64,000 nucleotides of DNA from Sarcocystis neurona (GCA_000727475.1 KL647301.1:1699055-1763054), one strand, 5' to 3'; counted from the stretch's first letter, positions 12,004-63,800 are shown. The notes: generated by a model not told the origin, from the letters alone. Numbers and translations are program-made.

Positions 12004-12293
12004 ATTTTTTTTTTATACACGCACGCGGTGATGAACAGAAAGTGTCTTCTTCGATTCAACAGGGCCCGCGTACCTGTGCACAAGTGTGGGGAGCTGGTTA
12101 ATTGGCCGATGTCGATTCGTTGTCCTAAAGACCGTCCGAAGCATTAGAAAAGAAGCCTCCTGCCCTCTTTACGTACGCCTACTGCCCGGATAAAGATAAG
12201 TGTAGAAACCGGAAGCCGTGCAATTTGTACGGGCAAGAGCCCCCACAAGTGGGAAGAATAAGGGGAACTGCCTGGAAATATACTGCGGAGACA

Positions 12294-12315
12294 CATAACC
12301 ATGTATATGGTTATG
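12294..12315. repeat. Inverted repeat (9-bp stem, 4-nt loop)
   Basis: CATAACCAT, GTAT, ATGGTTATG form a perfect 9-bp stem. No function is apparent. Confidence 0.75.
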
Positions 12316-12388
12316 TATACATATATATATGTATGGTGTCGGAGAACACCGAATATCTATTGCTCAACGATGTATTTGCATACCTGGT

Positions 12389-12495
12389 GATTGACACGTA
12401 CGTGAGAAAAAGGATATTGTGAGCGGTTTGCTACTTGCATAAAAGGAGATAGACACGTACATGAGAAAATTCGTGATATCGGCCGTGCTCTACTC
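12389..12495. repeat. Direct repeat, 60-bp period
   Basis: GACACGTACGTGAGAAAAAG at about 12393 recurs as GACACGTACATGAGAAAATT at about 12453, each followed by a GATAT-containing piece. Confidence 0.65.
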
Positions 12496-14444
12496 AAGAC
12501 GCACGGCAGACCTACACCGCTGCGGCGGCTGACCCGTATTTAGATTTTTCGACAGGATCCGGGATCGAAAACGGAGACCTGTTGAGAGGTTTCTACTTTC
12601 CATCTCACGGTAGTATTTCCATCTCATAGATCGATGCTTCAAGTCTCGAAGAGGTGATGCCGTGGTGCCACAGCCATGACGAATCCACGCATTGTGGACA
12701 ACGTAATTCACATATTGGGAACCGTGGTGGACATGTGTGTGACTACCGTCTCTGTGAGGTAAATGCGTTTATCGCAACACAGGACACGTGGAAGTGCAAA
12801 TTTAGTCCATCTTCTTGGTGGTAAGGACACGAAGAAACCTGGTGTTTTTAACCTGCTGGAGATTGATATACCGTAGTCTGTGCTTCGGCAGGAACGTATC
12901 ACAAAAAAGCGTGCGTTTTCTTCTTCTATATTAGCCTCACTCTTGGCGTTTCAGACAGATGCAGCGATTAGTGTTTTTCCTTCTAGTGAAGGCGGACTCG
13001 CAGGTTTTCGACTCCACTTAAAAGGCCCGAGTGCTGCCGTTTGGTAGACGTATGCTGCTCGCCCTCACTGTCTCTATTTTCTTTTACAAAATAGGAATAG
13101 CCTCTGCTTCCTGTGACGGTACTTTCAACCAGCAAGCTTGTACCACGTGACTGCTGCTCCTGCTGCAGCCCCTTCGGCTGCAGCCGCTGCTATCGTTGCT
13201 CCTTACGCTGCTGGAACAGCCGGCTGAAGCGAGGCCGCGTGTGCTGCTGTGGTATTTCTGTTTGTGGCAACTAAAATTTACTTCTGCGTAGCTGCTGTCG
13301 CTATAGCTATTTACCTCCCGCAATGCACCGTATGTAGAGAGACAGAAATGTCTCTACACGTATGCAGTGTATGCATGTACAAATCCAGTGGGTGGATACA
13401 TACAATGTGTGCGTAGACTTGTGGAGAGACACAAATCCAATAATCAGCGCAAAGCAGTTACACACACATATAAGCACACGGTTATGTAGTGTGCACAAGG
13501 ATACGAATAGACTTAATCGGCTCACACCATGTGGGCATACGTATGTGGAAGGGATGCGCATGGACGTAGACAAAACATTACATGTTGCGCCACTTTCTAC
13601 GAACTGACACAGAGTGGCACTCACAGAGCACTCATTAGTGCAAGTTGATATCTACACACAATACAAATATTGTTTAACTACCTGCGCATAAATGAAGGTG
13701 TCTGTACTACTGTTAATATGCCACCTGTAAGCAGGTGGAAACATACGGACACACAGGCCTATGCCGTGCACCTCAGACACGTAATAGGCTAGTTTTCCTG
13801 TGCTATGCATTCACTGTCATGAATGTACGCATAAACGAGGATACACTCAGTACCACGAAGATATATGTATCGAGCCAAAACTAACAGCTATGTACACAAG
13901 GATACACCGTGTCGCGTATGTAGATACGTCCACATATTTGTGCGGACTTATAGGTGCGGTGCGACTGTTGTTATGTAAATATTCGTCGGCACCATACTGC
14001 GGGTTGGGATGTAAATATGTTCGTGCGACTTGATGCGTGTACAGAGATCTATGTATAACTATATATGCTGCTGTGGCTGTCGAACTCTCTCTGCTGTTGA
14101 TCATGCTCCTCTCTAGCTTAGACGTGTTGCTATCGATTCTCGCACGACACGCCGAAAACGTTTGCAGCAGACGCATAGGTACCGCTAGTGGCGCATGGCG
14201 GCAGCACGAGAGAAGTCTACTGAGTAGTGTGCAATTCTGTAGACGGCGTATGCCCTGCTATGTAAGGGGATGTTACGGAAGCTCGCTTGTAGAGCTGACA
14301 GGTACATGTAGCTGCACACTTGAAGACGTGCACGTAGATATCTAGAAATTACCCTTGCTGTCAAACACATGAATGTGTCTTGTATTGAACATGCATTTGC
14401 ATTCACCGGCAACTCTGTATGTGGCAAGGATCGCCGATTAGATG

Positions 14445-14990
14445 CGCGTTGACCTGTGTGCGCTGTAATTACTAAGTCAACAATGTATGTCTGGAGGTGT
14501 GCGGGCAGCTGTTTATGTGCAGATATTGTTATCTAATGAAGGGGATGGCTGTTTTTTTTCTTCTCTCTCTCTCTCGTTTTTGTGTAGGTTTTTATCTCTC
14601 GATTCATCTATCCTCCTATCTTTCTATCTAACTCTCAACCTGTTACACAGTTAGCTGTGTAACACCTCTATGTATCTCACACTGAGAGTAATACGCGACC
14701 CGTGAATGCACAGATGTACGTGTTTGTTGCCTCTTCTGCTTATGTGCGTAGACCTGTGTGCCCTATATTTACGTAGTCAACAATATATGTCCGGACGTGC
14801 ACGGGCAGGTGTTTATGTACAGGTATTGTTATCTAATGAAGGGGATCGCTGTTTTTCTCTCTCTCTTCCTTTTATGTATGTGCCTGTCTCTCGATTCATC
14901 TATCTTCCTGTCTCTCTACCTGCCGCTGTCTATCTGTCTAATCTCCAGTCTCTCACCGTGTATCATCTCTATGTATCTCTCTATCTATGC
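14445..14990. repeat. Tandem duplication, 300-bp period
   Basis: GACCTGTGTG (14451 and 14751), AGTCAACAA, GGGCAG.TGTTTATGT, TATTGTTATCTAATGAAGGG and CTCTCGATTCATCTATC recur at a spacing of 300 bp (about 292 after the T/C-rich part). Copies are roughly 14445-14690 and 14745-14990. The duplicated unit ends in a CT/TATC microsatellite. Confidence 0.88.
14641..14664. repeat. Inverted repeat (10-bp stem, 4-nt loop)
   Basis: TGTTACACAG, TTAG, CTGTGTAACA. The stem is present only in the first copy of the 300-bp duplication; the second copy has lost the left arm. Confidence 0.8.
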
Positions 14991-15860
14991 ATTTACCGAT
15001 CTATCTATATTTGCGTCTATGTACATAAACCTATCTACTTGTCTCTATATTCGTCTCTCTAACATTCCGTCTATCTTTCTATTTACGTTGAGATATAAGG
15101 AGGTGACTGGTATGGAGGAATCTTTGTGAAAGGTTGTGCCACACACTTCTCAGGTGATTCTCTCCATGGAATTGGTTTGTTGGTGATGGTACTCCTGCTC
15201 CTGCTGCTGTGTCGGTTTGTGCTGCCCTCCACTTTGTGGCTATTTGTGCTGTCGTCACAGATGCAAATTTTGCCAAATCAGACTGTCCGTGTCGCTGGTT
15301 CCGTTCCTGGATCTGCAGCTGGTGCTGCTGCGGGCGGCGCTGGTGCTGCAAATACTGCCGTTGCCCCTGTGGATACGCTGAAGCTTCTTCCCTTACGACG
15401 TTGGCCCTACTTTCGTTATTCAGTGGCTACGATCCCCGCTCACCGCAGCTGCGGCTTGCTTCTTCCTTCTGCCGACTGTGTGGTGGTTTGTCTGCTGTTT
15501 CGAGTAAACTTCATAGCTGCTGTTACTGCAGTCGTTCCTAGTGCCCTGCTGCGTTTTCGTTCCTGTGTTTGTGGTGCTGTCGTGACTCGCTGGTCATTAC
15601 GGTGCTGCCGACGTGCTGCCGGTAATTCGGGTGTTCCTGCTATTACTGCTGAAGCGAATCATCTGCTGCTGCGGGTGGTCCTGTGCAACTAACTGGTGCT
15701 GCCGCTGCTGCTGTTGCGTCGGCTGCCCCTCCTGTTGCCTTTCGTATTGCTTCAGCTGTCGCCGCTGTTGTTTCTCTGTTGGGACTGCGGCTGCTATTGC
15801 TCCTGCTGTCGCTGCTGTTTTCGGTATTGCAGTACTGGAAGAGGTATTACGTTCTGTGTT
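14990..15860. other. TATC microsatellite then CTG-rich DNA, no gene recognised
   Basis: 15180-15850 is dense in interrupted CTG/GTTGCTG. A 188-codon plus-strand frame (15126-15692) has a hydrophobic start only because CTG reads as Leu, and it is not called. Confidence 0.5.
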
Positions 15861-18800
15861 CCGCGTCGTTCATAATGGAGAGCGTGTGTGCAAGGGTTTC
15901 CCGTGGAATTTTTTATCTGTTGGCCCGTTTCTCCTTCCCCTGTTCCCGTGCCCTGACAGTTCCTCCGACTCAATCCCTTCGCCTGTGTTCATTTTTCTCT
16001 GACTTCCCTTTTTGACTTCGCATTTTCTTCTCCGTGTTGCTTTCCACTGTTTGCTCACACGTCGTCCGTTCCCGCCATCCGTGCATGTGCCGACCCCCTA
16101 CGCACACATGTCAACGACAGCACATTTGTCTCCTGCTTCTTTATTCTTGCCCCACTTTTCCCCTCTCTTCCGTGTCAGCGGCTGAATTTTCCACACTCGC
16201 TCCCTCTTTTCCTCCGAACTTCGAGCATTGTTTCCGGAGTAGTGCTTCCATCGCTCGCACTGTCTTCTGTCGCGCGCCCTCCTACACCACCCTCCACTCC
16301 CACCGTGGCCGTCTGTCTTCGTACACCTACTCATGTACACATAGAATTGTACATGTTGATCAGCGACATCACGCCGTCCACTTCTACTTTGTCTTTAAAG
16401 CGCTGGTCAGTTCTCTATGAATCTCGGCTTTTGTCGTATGCCTCACCATGCTCTCATTTGGCATCGCACTTCTTCTATCTCGCCCCTCTTCTTTCATGGG
16501 CACGTCGAGAGGGCGCCCTGGTGCTGCAGTTTCCTCCACTACTACCATATGAGTTCGTACACGTCCACTTGTATCCACGGCTAGGTGCAAATATTCACCG
16601 CCTCTTCAGTGCTTGCTTTCTCACCCTCTACACAGGTGTGAAGAAATGCTCACGGATGCCCCCATGCGGACACATCACTGAAATGAGCGCATCGGGCCTC
16701 ATGCCGCATGTTTCTACTATGCGCATCTGCAGGATGTTGCATATTTAAACATTTCAACATGTCGAGCTACTTGCCCGTCGGTACCCGCTTGGTAATTGCG
16801 TACCTAATTCTTTACGAACGGCGGTGCAATTATCTGCTGTGCGCGTATATCTTGACGTAATTGCACACATGCGCGTCGATCCCTATTGATTACGTGCAGG
16901 AAAGATGTCTGTGAACACGAAGACGTCCATTTCTCTATTTGGCACAAGTAGTGCTTGACCCCTGCTTCTGGATGGCTTGTTATCTCGTGCGCCGCAGCGT
17001 GTGTATGCCTCGCTGGTGACTTGCACGTGCTTCTCTCTCTTTACAACGTATGCATCATTCCCGTAAGTTTTACTTCTTTTCCTTCCCTCTCTCTCCTCAC
17101 TTTCCTCTCATTCACACTTATTAGCCGTTTTCTCCGCCCTTTTTTCTCATCTCCCTACCGTCAACTCCACCAGGCAACCTTCTCCTTCCCCCGTGTACAA
17201 GGGCGACTTCTCCCCCCGTACATTCGCAACACACGTATCCAACAAATTTCTGGAGAATTCTTCTGCCCTGTAGAAGCCTGTCAAGATATCTTGGGCAGGG
17301 GATGACGTTTGTTTTTCTTCCCAGCCTGCGTTCCCGGCGTCCTCCTCTTCCCACCTTCCGATCGGACGCTGCAGCCGCCTCGGAAAGGGACTGGCAAAGT
17401 TGTGAGTCCACTCCCTTTGTGACTGTATGCCTTTCTGCGCCGCGAGGGGGCAGCTTGTTTTCCGTCGTCTGTAGCACAGGACACACTTTCCCATAGACGT
17501 CGGTTCCCCTTTTTTTGTGGAGGCCCTCACACCGTCATAGTCGTCACGCATCATTTAGTCCTCGTCTCTCGTCGATCTTTCTCCTTCGTCCCACATCTCT
17601 TTCCCACTACGCAAAAGTAAATGCCTCTGCATTTGCTAGACATTTTCCCACCCACCTAGCGCGGCTGTCCGTCTCGGCGGTGTCCTTCACATTTCCACGT
17701 AGACGCGCAGTCCTCTTGAGTTTGAGGGCCCCCTGGCTTCTGTACGCTTTTTCCGCACACCCCCGTGGGCAATTCCGTTTCTCCTTGTCAAACCTTTCTC
17801 CTGCGTGTAGAGCTGCATTTCTTGCTGATTGGCAGGAGGCGTCCACACGGCCTTCTCCCCTTGTGAAGGCGCACGCAGCCACCCTCTCTTTCACCAGGGA
17901 AAAAATCCTCTCTGCGTAGCTGCTTCTCGGCGAAAATCTGCTTTCGTCGCGGTGTTTTCTCTTCAGGAGTCCGCCAGTTGTCTCCGCTCTGTCAGTGTGC
18001 ACGCCGAGAAATTTTTGTGGAGTACTTACTACTACGCGCAAGGTGTCCACGCAGTGTCTGTACACTCCACTTGAGTAGGTACAGCACGCCCAAGCGCCGT
18101 ATATCTACTTTCTCTCTAGTTACGTAGGAGTAGCGTTTGCTCACTCGCACGCGCACGGTGTTATTCTTTCATTTTCGTGAATCTCCGTCTGCACCGTCCC
18201 GCCACAGATACGGCAAGAAAATTATGTGCAGTCCCTTCCCTCTAGTTCTGCGTGCTGCACCTCTCTTTGAAGTGACCTCCTTCGAGTGCTCTTACCCGCA
18301 CGGTTATTTGTGAGCTTGCTACATTTTCTTTTGAAAGCTGTTTTTCACGCGGTTCTCTGTTTCTTGCGCACGACTCGGGACTGAATTTCTCTCCCGGCCT
18401 TTTCACTCACATGCGTCCAGCCTTCGTCAAAAGAATCCAGGTCTCTTTCGGATGTATCCATATCCATATCTCTAACGCATACAGGTGCATCATCTTACAC
18501 GTACAAATCACTATATAAGTATACATATATCTCTGTCTAACGTATATACGTGTCTCCACATAGGCGTATATATATGTATATACACACGTGTATGTATTTA
18601 TATGCTCAGTATGTACACCTATGTTAATACACACGTGTATATAACTACACGTGTATGCCGATGTTTATCCGACATGTGCATCTACATGTATCACGAAACA
18701 CGCATGCATATATATACGTAACCTAGTGTAAGCACGTACATCAATATACATATATGTATGATTCTACATCTATGTATAGCTATCTACATGTCTCACGTGT

Positions 18801-19806
18801 ACCCGTATGCCAGTATACGCCTCTATATCACTGCATCATATATATGTGTATCAACGTAGCGATATCCATCTGTCGAAGACGCACACACATATATCAGTGT
18901 CCACGTGTATATCAAGGTATACAGATATATATATAAGCAAGAAGGAAGTGACTGTTGGCTGTCTCTGTGTGACACAGCGGGGGTATTGTGGCCTGCGACT
19001 CTGCGTAGAGGAAGGGAAGTGAACAGCCCTGCAGATGCGTTGCTCCGCGCGTGGACACCGTCCAGGGTCTCTTCTGCGTTGTCTTCTTCCTGTTGCCCCT
19101 GTCTTTTTTTCTCATCCTCACTTGTGTACACGTGCATGCACACCTATGGGCAGAAGGCGAGAGGAGACAGCGAGAGATAGGGAGAACCCCCAAATTGGGG
19201 AGTTCTTCTTTCAGAGTGTCTGCGCAGCTGCGTCGCTGTTACAAGGCATGCTCGGGCCGCTCTTTTCCTCGCGCGTTCTCACTTGCGTCGTCCCAAGAGG
19301 GTTGCCGTCGGCCCTTCCTGGCCAGGGCACACTGCTGCACACGTCTTCACTCCATTGTGACAACCGCCGGAACCTCGTGGTGCTGTCACCCCGCCGACCA
19401 GTTTCCTCATTATGGCCCTCTTTCTGGGCACGCTTGTGCGCCCCTCCACCTGTTCTGCTGCTTGTTTCGCTTTCTTCTTCAGCACCTATTTTATCGAGCG
19501 AAACTCTCCTCGTTTGCTTCAAGTTGTTCACGTCCTTCTCCTGTTTCTCGCCGTTCTCTTCTTGCTGCTGAGCCTCTCTCGCGCTTCGTGGTTGACCGTG
19601 TGTGTGCGTTTCCTCTCTTTTAGGGGTTTTTCTTGTTTTCGCGTTCATCTTCTCCTTCTTCTTCAGTGTTGCGCTTTTCCGTCCCTTCGTCCTTGCTGCT
19701 GTCTCGTGGTTTTCTGGCGCAGGGCCTGGTGGTCGCGTTGCTTCCTTTTGTCAGTTGACTTCGCCTCGCGTCTTCGCGTCTGCCTTCCTCGCGCTTGCAG
19801 AAGAAA
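15860..19806. other. Upstream region of MCM5; pyrimidine-rich, no gene recognised
   Basis: The plus strand is rich in C and T over most of this stretch, with TA microsatellites at about 18480-18940. Presumed promoter, 5' untranslated region and perhaps 5' non-coding exons of MCM5. CGCTTGCAG ending at 19800, 6 nt before the ATG, looks like a 3' splice site and would fit an intron in the 5' untranslated region. No other gene could be supported. Confidence 0.5.
19133..19140. promoter_or_regulatory. TGCATGCA palindrome upstream of MCM5
   Basis: Perfect TGCATGCA about 670 bp before the MCM5 ATG. In Plasmodium this motif is bound by an ApiAP2 factor, and TGCATGC elements occur in coccidian promoters. 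GCATGC is common in this window, so a role here is only a guess. Confidence 0.25.
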
Positions 19807-58042
<38,236 letters not shown>

Positions 58043-58800
58043 TACCGACGGGGGGAGGGACGTGTTTTATTTTCTTTTTTTCTGAAATGGTAGACAGATC
58101 AACAGGCGCAGCACACGGGGACGGATAAGATACAGTCGAAGATGCGAAAGGAGGAGGAACAAAGAGAAGGGATGTGAAAAGAAAGAAGCAACAGCGAGAG
58201 AGGAAGGACAGCGGGCGACAAAAAAAAGTATGGGTAAACACAAGAAAGAGAAAGGAAGCAAGAGGATAGAGAACGACAACGGAAGCGAAATAGAATATAG
58301 GCAGAAAAGGTAGCGGAACAAGAAAGAAGAACCGAAGACGTGTACGAAGAAGAAGGAAAATGTAGATCAGCCACATGGAAGACACAAGCGAACCATACAT
58401 CCGCAAAATACACACGTCAACCCAACAAAAAGTAGACTGGTCCGTTGAGAAAGAAGAAATCTTACTTTTCTGTGCAGATATCTGGCAGTTTTTCTTTTTG
58501 GCGTTCGCTCTCTTTATATAATTATATCTATATATATTTATCTATCTATCTATCTCTCTGTACATATATATATATATATATGTTAACATATATTGATATA
58601 GATGTGTAGATCCACGTATGTATATATGTGGAATCATGTAGGTAAGCACAGACGTGTAGATGTGGAAGCGTTAAGAAGTAGTGTTACACTTTTATATATC
58701 TGTATACAGTTATGTATATATGTATATACATGTAGACATACATCAATATAGATATGTATATCCATATACATGTATTCATACATATATATAGGGAATTATA
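58043..58800. other. Downstream of MCM5: purine-rich tract then microsatellites
   Basis: 58130-58360 is rich in A and G on the plus strand, and 58510-58780 is TA/TATC simple sequence. Presumed 3' untranslated region and flank of MCM5. I cannot place a poly(A) site. Confidence 0.5.
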
Positions 58801-58860
58801 TAGGTAAGTACAGACGTGTAAATGTGGAAGCGTGTAATAAGAGTTAGTGGTACACCTTTA
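58600..58860. repeat. Direct repeat, 162-bp spacing
   Basis: TAGGTAAGCACAGACGTGTA at 58639 recurs as TAGGTAAGTACAGACGTGTA at 58801. Both continue ATGTGGAAGCGT and then a GTTACAC or GGTACAC piece. Confidence 0.8.
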
Positions 58861-59546
58861 TGCGTATATACGCATGCCCCTGCGTGCACACGTAGGTGTG
58901 TGGCTGTGTGTTTATCGGTCGTCTGTCTGCAGAACTGCAGACACGTTGATTTTTGCTTTTGGATTTCGCCTTTCACATTCAGACGGTCTTCTCTCTTTTT
59001 CCTCCACACGGAAAATGCACACTTTCCTCCATAAATGACACTTTAAGAAGACACTGCTAAAAACGTGAATCAACACCTGTTTGTACACACCGATCCATCT
59101 AAATATCCATGTGTGCCTGCCTCTCTGTACATGCGCGTGACCATTAGAAAAGGCATCTCTGTGGACAAGTGTGTGGACACACATAAGAGAGAGAGATAAG
59201 AGGAACACGCACGCTTATAGGGAACGTTGAACGTCCCTTAATTAATCCTCCGTAAAAAAGAGGTGAGCGACGTGGAACTTCCTTCCCAGTGCGTCGCCGC
59301 CGTGACGGCAGTGTAACGCCCCGTTACACCGGGCGCACGTCGGATGCGGGTCTTCACAGTGCGAGGCGACTCTACATACGCTCTGGCCACGCGTGTGCGC
59401 GTCAGACAACTCACTGTCCATTTGATGAGGAAGACGCTGCGCCCGCCTTCGGCACACAAGAAAATTCGTCCAATCTATGCAAATTTCTGTTGTAGACAGA
59501 GTGGCACGTTAGGATTGTTGTACACCAGATGAGGACTCACTTGCGC

Positions 59547-59566
59547 TCCAGTGTACGTACACTGGA
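59547..59566. repeat. 20-bp palindrome TCCAGTGTACGTACACTGGA
   Basis: Same central GTGTACGTACAC with different outer bases. The longest perfect version, in the 3' flank of MCM5. Confidence 0.9.
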
Positions 59567-60862
59567 AGTCGCTGGTGTTTGAGGAACATTTTTCTTGTTG
59601 TATGTTTGTATATATTCCGCGCATGGACTATCCACACTGGATACGCTTGTGCTGCAAGGATTGTTTATGACTCCTGCACTTTCACACGACCCAGTGTTTC
59701 AACGTGTCGAGAATTTCGTATTTAGGGGGGACGAAAGAGGTTATTATGGGGCCTCCGTATCAATATGCGTGTATGTACACCGCAGCTGTAGGTAGTAGAT
59801 ATAGGTAAAAATGTGTATGTGTCTGCTGTGTGTGTGTACGAGGCACGACGAGGTACGGTGTGTGAGGCTTCTGTGTGGGTTGTATGGATTAAACACGTAT
59901 TTTCTGCGTGTACACTACGGTGGGTAATTAAACGGAGAGGACGACTACACGAGAGAATTCCAAAAGGATGGCAATGTTCTCGTATCTAAAAGTGGCCCTT
60001 ATACGCGGTAGCCTTCAAGCCACTTCGTAACTCGTCCCTTTTTGGACACAGAGTTTTTCCATCTCCCCCACGCCACCTGCATCCACAGTGTATGACGTTT
60101 TGGACCCACTGAGATGGGTGAATTAAACAACCGACTTCCGCATGCGCAGGTCGCATCGCCTTTCCGAAAAGAGTCTAGCTCCTCAGTGCCCTCTACTAAG
60201 GCGCACTACAGAAACATTTTTTCAATCAGTAAAACTCTCTAGACGCGACACACACATACGGACGCAGAAGGGTCTCGAAACACATTATCTGCCTTTTACG
60301 GTGTACATGGCAGAAGGCACTTCAACTGAAAATCGGACTAATTTTTGCTGCTTTCCATAGTTCATGGAAGGTTGCTCTACTTGAAAAGGACACAGGTGCA
60401 GGACTGCACCTATCAGCTTCTCTGACGAAGGGCCGTTCAGGGACTTCTACCGAGAACACAGGAACGGCGAGTGCCACGACGAAGGCGACGTACACACAAT
60501 AGACATACGTACATATGCATATATACATATATATATGTGTACGGATCCTTGTAAACAGACGTACTGGCATACACGTATATACATTTACTCTGAACAGCAA
60601 TATGTACCTAAGGCATTGTTTTAGCGGACGAAGAACTCACCGTTCCGATGTCATCGTTGCCTTGTATCTACATATGGGGACGACACTTCTTAAAAAGACG
60701 GCGGCACACAGCGTGTGAAATCTTGGCGGAAAAAGTGTTCCAAATCCGACAGGTGTCAATCGTTGCTGCAGAAACGATGTATGCAGGTGCTATTCTGCGT
60801 TCTTGCTGGATTCGCGAGGAGTGTACAGCATGAGCTCTATCACGTTCGTCCGGTATACGTGA

Positions 60863-60894
60863 TACATACATACATACATACATACATACATACA
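60863..60894. repeat. (TACA)8 microsatellite
   Basis: Eight perfect TACA units, the only clean microsatellite of this length in the right-hand repeat-poor block. Confidence 0.9.
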
Positions 60895-63800
60895 TCAGCG
60901 TGCGAAGTACGGTAAAAACTGTGCGTGGGACGCAAAAAGGTGTTGACCCGTATATGTATGTATGTAGAGTGATAATAAAATAGCATCGTTCAAAGGATGC
61001 TCCATATGAGCGTATACCGGAAATCGTACGACTGCCCTTCGCGTAAAACCCACTTCCTCTCAGTCTTCCACGCTACACTAGATGCAGACGACACCTTCGG
61101 CGCGAATGTGTCTCTCATTCTCTCCGCAGCGTGTACGCAAATAGAGGACAGAGTTACTGTGTGCAAAGTAATGGTCGGCGTCCCGAAAAACGTTCATTTC
61201 ACTTCACACGTTCAGGGTGCAATTTGCAACAACGGATATACCACTCTCCACCACCTCTGCTTACTATCGGAAAATAGGGGGCAGGCCACTTCTTCTGCTA
61301 GAGGAGGTCATGTTCTTTTTACCAAAACGCCGTTCGTCAAGCCGAAGGAACTCTTACACACTCTGCAGTGTACACCCTGCGGTGCCTTGTAACGCAAAAT
61401 TCACGACTTCCCTTCTGTAGAAGGCGAAGACTTCCAGTGTCTTTTCCGTGAAATACACCGAGGCGAGTAAAGGTCGCCAGTGGCTGAGTACGAAAAGGTT
61501 TCTCTTGTGAGGCGTGAAAGCACGTCAATCTGACAAGATTGTCACCCGCCGAGCCGACGGCCTCGACACGATCACAGCAATGGAGGCAAAACAGCAGTGG
61601 CCTGGACACAACGTACGCCACAAATGACGAATAACAGGAGTCATAACATCAAATAATTTAGAGTATGGCAGTTTCAGTAATTCTATATTCAGATGGGACC
61701 CGGGCGCACTAGAACCACAACGTGTGTGGAGACCAGGCAGTCCGTGTTAAGACGATAGAGCGTACAACTCGTTTTTATCTGCAGATGCAGGCACGCCTTT
61801 TTCAAGAAAACATTAACCGTTTGTCTCTACCGTCATGAATTTAGCACGAATGCAAACCTACTTATCTAGATACGTATACGTGTATATGCAGTGCGAATAC
61901 ACGTCATTTGTATACATGTATGTATGCACTTATGCACGTATGTATGTGTGCGCACACATTTACGAAGGTACAGATAGACAAGTACTACACACGCTTGTAT
62001 CCACACACCTATATATACACGTGTTGCGGCTGAGACTGTGGGGGTACCCAAACAGGAGAACACGTGGCTTATGTGGTCTAACGCAGCGTTTATTTTATTT
62101 CAATTGCTGTGCGCAGGAAAGTTCCACACAGAAGGAAATTCCGACGTAGAAGGTTTTAGGTATTCTATACCTGCTTCACAATCAAATTAAGAGCTGGTGT
62201 CGCTTCCTTTCCACCGCAAGCCACTGTATCGACAATTATCACCCAATTCATATTGCAGTACAACACAAGCGTGCGTATGCCTCAATGTTGAGTTGAGAAG
62301 TAGGCGCATCCTTCGACAAAGATTCCTCTGTTTCACCACAACGGTAAGGGAAGGTCTGGCCTTTCACAGGAAGATATATCTGGTTATGTCTCGGCTGAGT
62401 TATTATGGACGTGACCCCCTATGACAGCACTTCGTGTACACACCTGACAGGTGTTCCGTACGTCTGGTACTGCTGCAACAGTCCTGCGTCGACGGCCAGA
62501 GCTCCCAATGTCACTATTTGCCCTCCACGTAAAAACTTGGTCACCTGCACGTATGTATCCATACGCACTTCTTGATATTTGTATATACGTACGCGTACGT
62601 ACACTGAACCATGGATGCGTAACATCGTGTAATCGTGATATTTACGTCCGTATACGTGTGGGTGTACACGTGTACATACTAATGTATATGTATACATAGA
62701 TGCACGTGAGACTCCACAAGCGAGTTGCCTGTCTGCCTCGCCTACTGAGAGCGTGGTAATCACTCTTCACGGACTGTCTATTTCATCTGTGTTTCCCAAC
62801 ATAAAAAAACGAGCTGGGCACGTGCCCGTCAAACGGCTCTCCTGGCTGGGTAGCCTTCCGTGTGTCAGCCTTCCGAAACGTGAAACAAACAGGCGGACAC
62901 CAGTATTTGATCACGTTCTTGCTGCGCTGCTCTTAGTGCGCTGTTCATCGTGCGCTGTTCATTACGTGAACAGAAAAGCTGCAGCATCACGACTGACACC
63001 GCGTGTCTTTGATCACTTGCCACACCCGTACAGGCTGTACATTACCCGTCACTGGCTTGACGAAGAAGCAGCTCAGTTTGTTTCTCTGTTGTTGCTTGTT
63101 CTACAAAATGCCACGCGTGCCCTCTGCACCTGCAGTGGCTCGCGTCGCGCACGTACACACATCAAAAATAGCGCAAGAACACATGTGCTGGTGCAGATAC
63201 TCACACGCGCACACGAAAATTCGCCTGCTGATGAGGAGAGCTAGTGAAGAGCAAACGCCTCGACAGTCAGCGCACCGCTCATCTATGCCGCATCTCCATC
63301 TAGGTGCAAATAACCTGCAAAACTCCCACCGCTTGTCACTATTCCAGATCCGTACACTCAAACACATAGACGTACACGGATATACACATACATATATACT
63401 CACGTGCACCATATACTCACAGAGGCGCTTCTGGTTGATGTGCGCGGGTGTGGAGGTACCGCTACTGTACGCACACCTAGAGAACACGACTGCTTATAAT
63501 ATTCGACGCAGTTACGAAGCTCCTCCCACACCTCGCAAATATATATATATATATCTATATATACGTATATACATACATGTGTGCGCACTTTAGCCTACGT
63601 TGCAGAGAGGCACCTGTTCTCTTACAGTAAGGAGCGTGTGTACGCGTGTGCCTGACAGGAAAACAGAACGACGGCCGGCCATACCGTCGTGTAGCTGGCC
63701 CTCCGTTTCTAACTTCAGAGTAAGCAAGTGCAACCGCCTCCGCTGGTCGGCGTACTGAGCAACGTAGATTCACTCACATGTGTATACATATATATGCGTG

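Larger units (their letters stand above)
10620..14440. other. Repeat-poor block, no gene recognised
   Basis: Triplet tracts and long microsatellites stop here apart from short TA runs (for example 11100-11115). The sequence carries old tandem duplications (listed separately) and no open frame above about 110 codons with recognisable content. It resembles the repeat-poor segments known from Eimeria chromosomes. Confidence 0.55.

Noticed and set aside
15126..15692. 188-codon plus-strand frame with hydrophobic start
   Set aside because: The apparent signal peptide is CTG read as Leu. No conserved content or splice context.
60997..63244. Frames of 131 and 163 codons in the right-hand block (60997-61392, 62753-63244)
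   Set aside because: Compositionally ordinary, but with no recognisable motif, neighbour or splice support. Cannot be told from chance.
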